DNA from: an uncultured Ruminococcus sp.
GTDB taxonomy: Bacteria > Bacillota > Clostridia > UBA1212 > UBA1255
Assembly (NCBI GenBank): GCA_902782885.1
Contig: CACZOW010000149.1
Span: 1-6,788 of the forward strand
DNA: 6,788 nt
Direction of reading: 5' to 3'
Made by a program: the position numbers and the translations under genes. Under the pieces are notes generated by a model. That model made no database searches. It saw nothing but the letters and a program-made list of their open reading frames with translations, and was not told the origin of the DNA. Below are positions 6,787 through 6,788 of the stretch, one piece after another (position 1 is the first letter of the stretch; each line of letters begins with the position of its first letter).

Positions 6787-6788
6787 AG

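Noticed and set aside
1..6788. Alternative genetic code with TGA read as Trp
   Set aside because: The hydrolase gene at 1-891 and rmuC end in TGA at natural family ends, TGG is used for about 25 Trp codons in the split gene, and no other conserved Trp appears as TGA.

Overview
The window is GC-rich (roughly 60% by eye) bacterial DNA with short intergenic gaps, bacterial signal peptides and a lipobox. A Pro/Thr/Ala/Glu-Lys linker followed by a C-terminal membrane anchor on one surface protein, together with a strong AAAGGAG ribosome binding site, suggests an uncultured Clostridia-type member of the Bacillota, probably from an animal gut. This placement is an inference; there is no rRNA or marker gene to confirm it.

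Layout: bases 1-5540 hold a plus-strand cluster for extracellular glycan breakdown. It starts inside a gene whose visible part is the end of a GH71/GH99-like glycoside hydrolase domain plus a CBM9-like C-terminal module (1-891). After 32 bases comes a lipoprotein that begins as a GH78 (alpha-L-rhamnosidase)-like enzyme (924-2069). It is cut by an in-frame TGA at 2067, and the same reading frame continues to 4343 with the whole catalytic (alpha/alpha)6 barrel and C-terminal beta modules. Then, 39 bases on, a secreted protein with a jelly-roll/ConA-like body, a PT-rich linker and a C-terminal membrane helix is encoded at 4383-5540. Convergent to these on the minus strand is rmuC (5578-6786), a housekeeping gene unrelated to the cluster, with its start at the very edge of the window.

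The three plus-strand genes are spaced like an operon. One product has an N-terminal lipid anchor and one a C-terminal transmembrane anchor, which fits a surface apparatus that binds and trims a complex glycan, possibly rhamnose-containing. No transporter, regulator or promoter for the cluster lies in the window, so the start of the operon must be upstream.

The main point of interest is the TGA at 2067-2069. It sits where a Trp is expected between FFDSL and QKSLRTLYVTMRD, the frame is intact on both sides over 1,139 codons, and the catalytic residues downstream are all preserved. A single TGG-to-TGA change (recent nonsense mutation, strain polymorphism or sequence error) is the simplest explanation. 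Leaky read-through at UGA-C is possible. Genome-wide UGA reassignment is disfavoured because two other genes in the window end naturally in TGA and TGG is used about 25 times in this gene alone.
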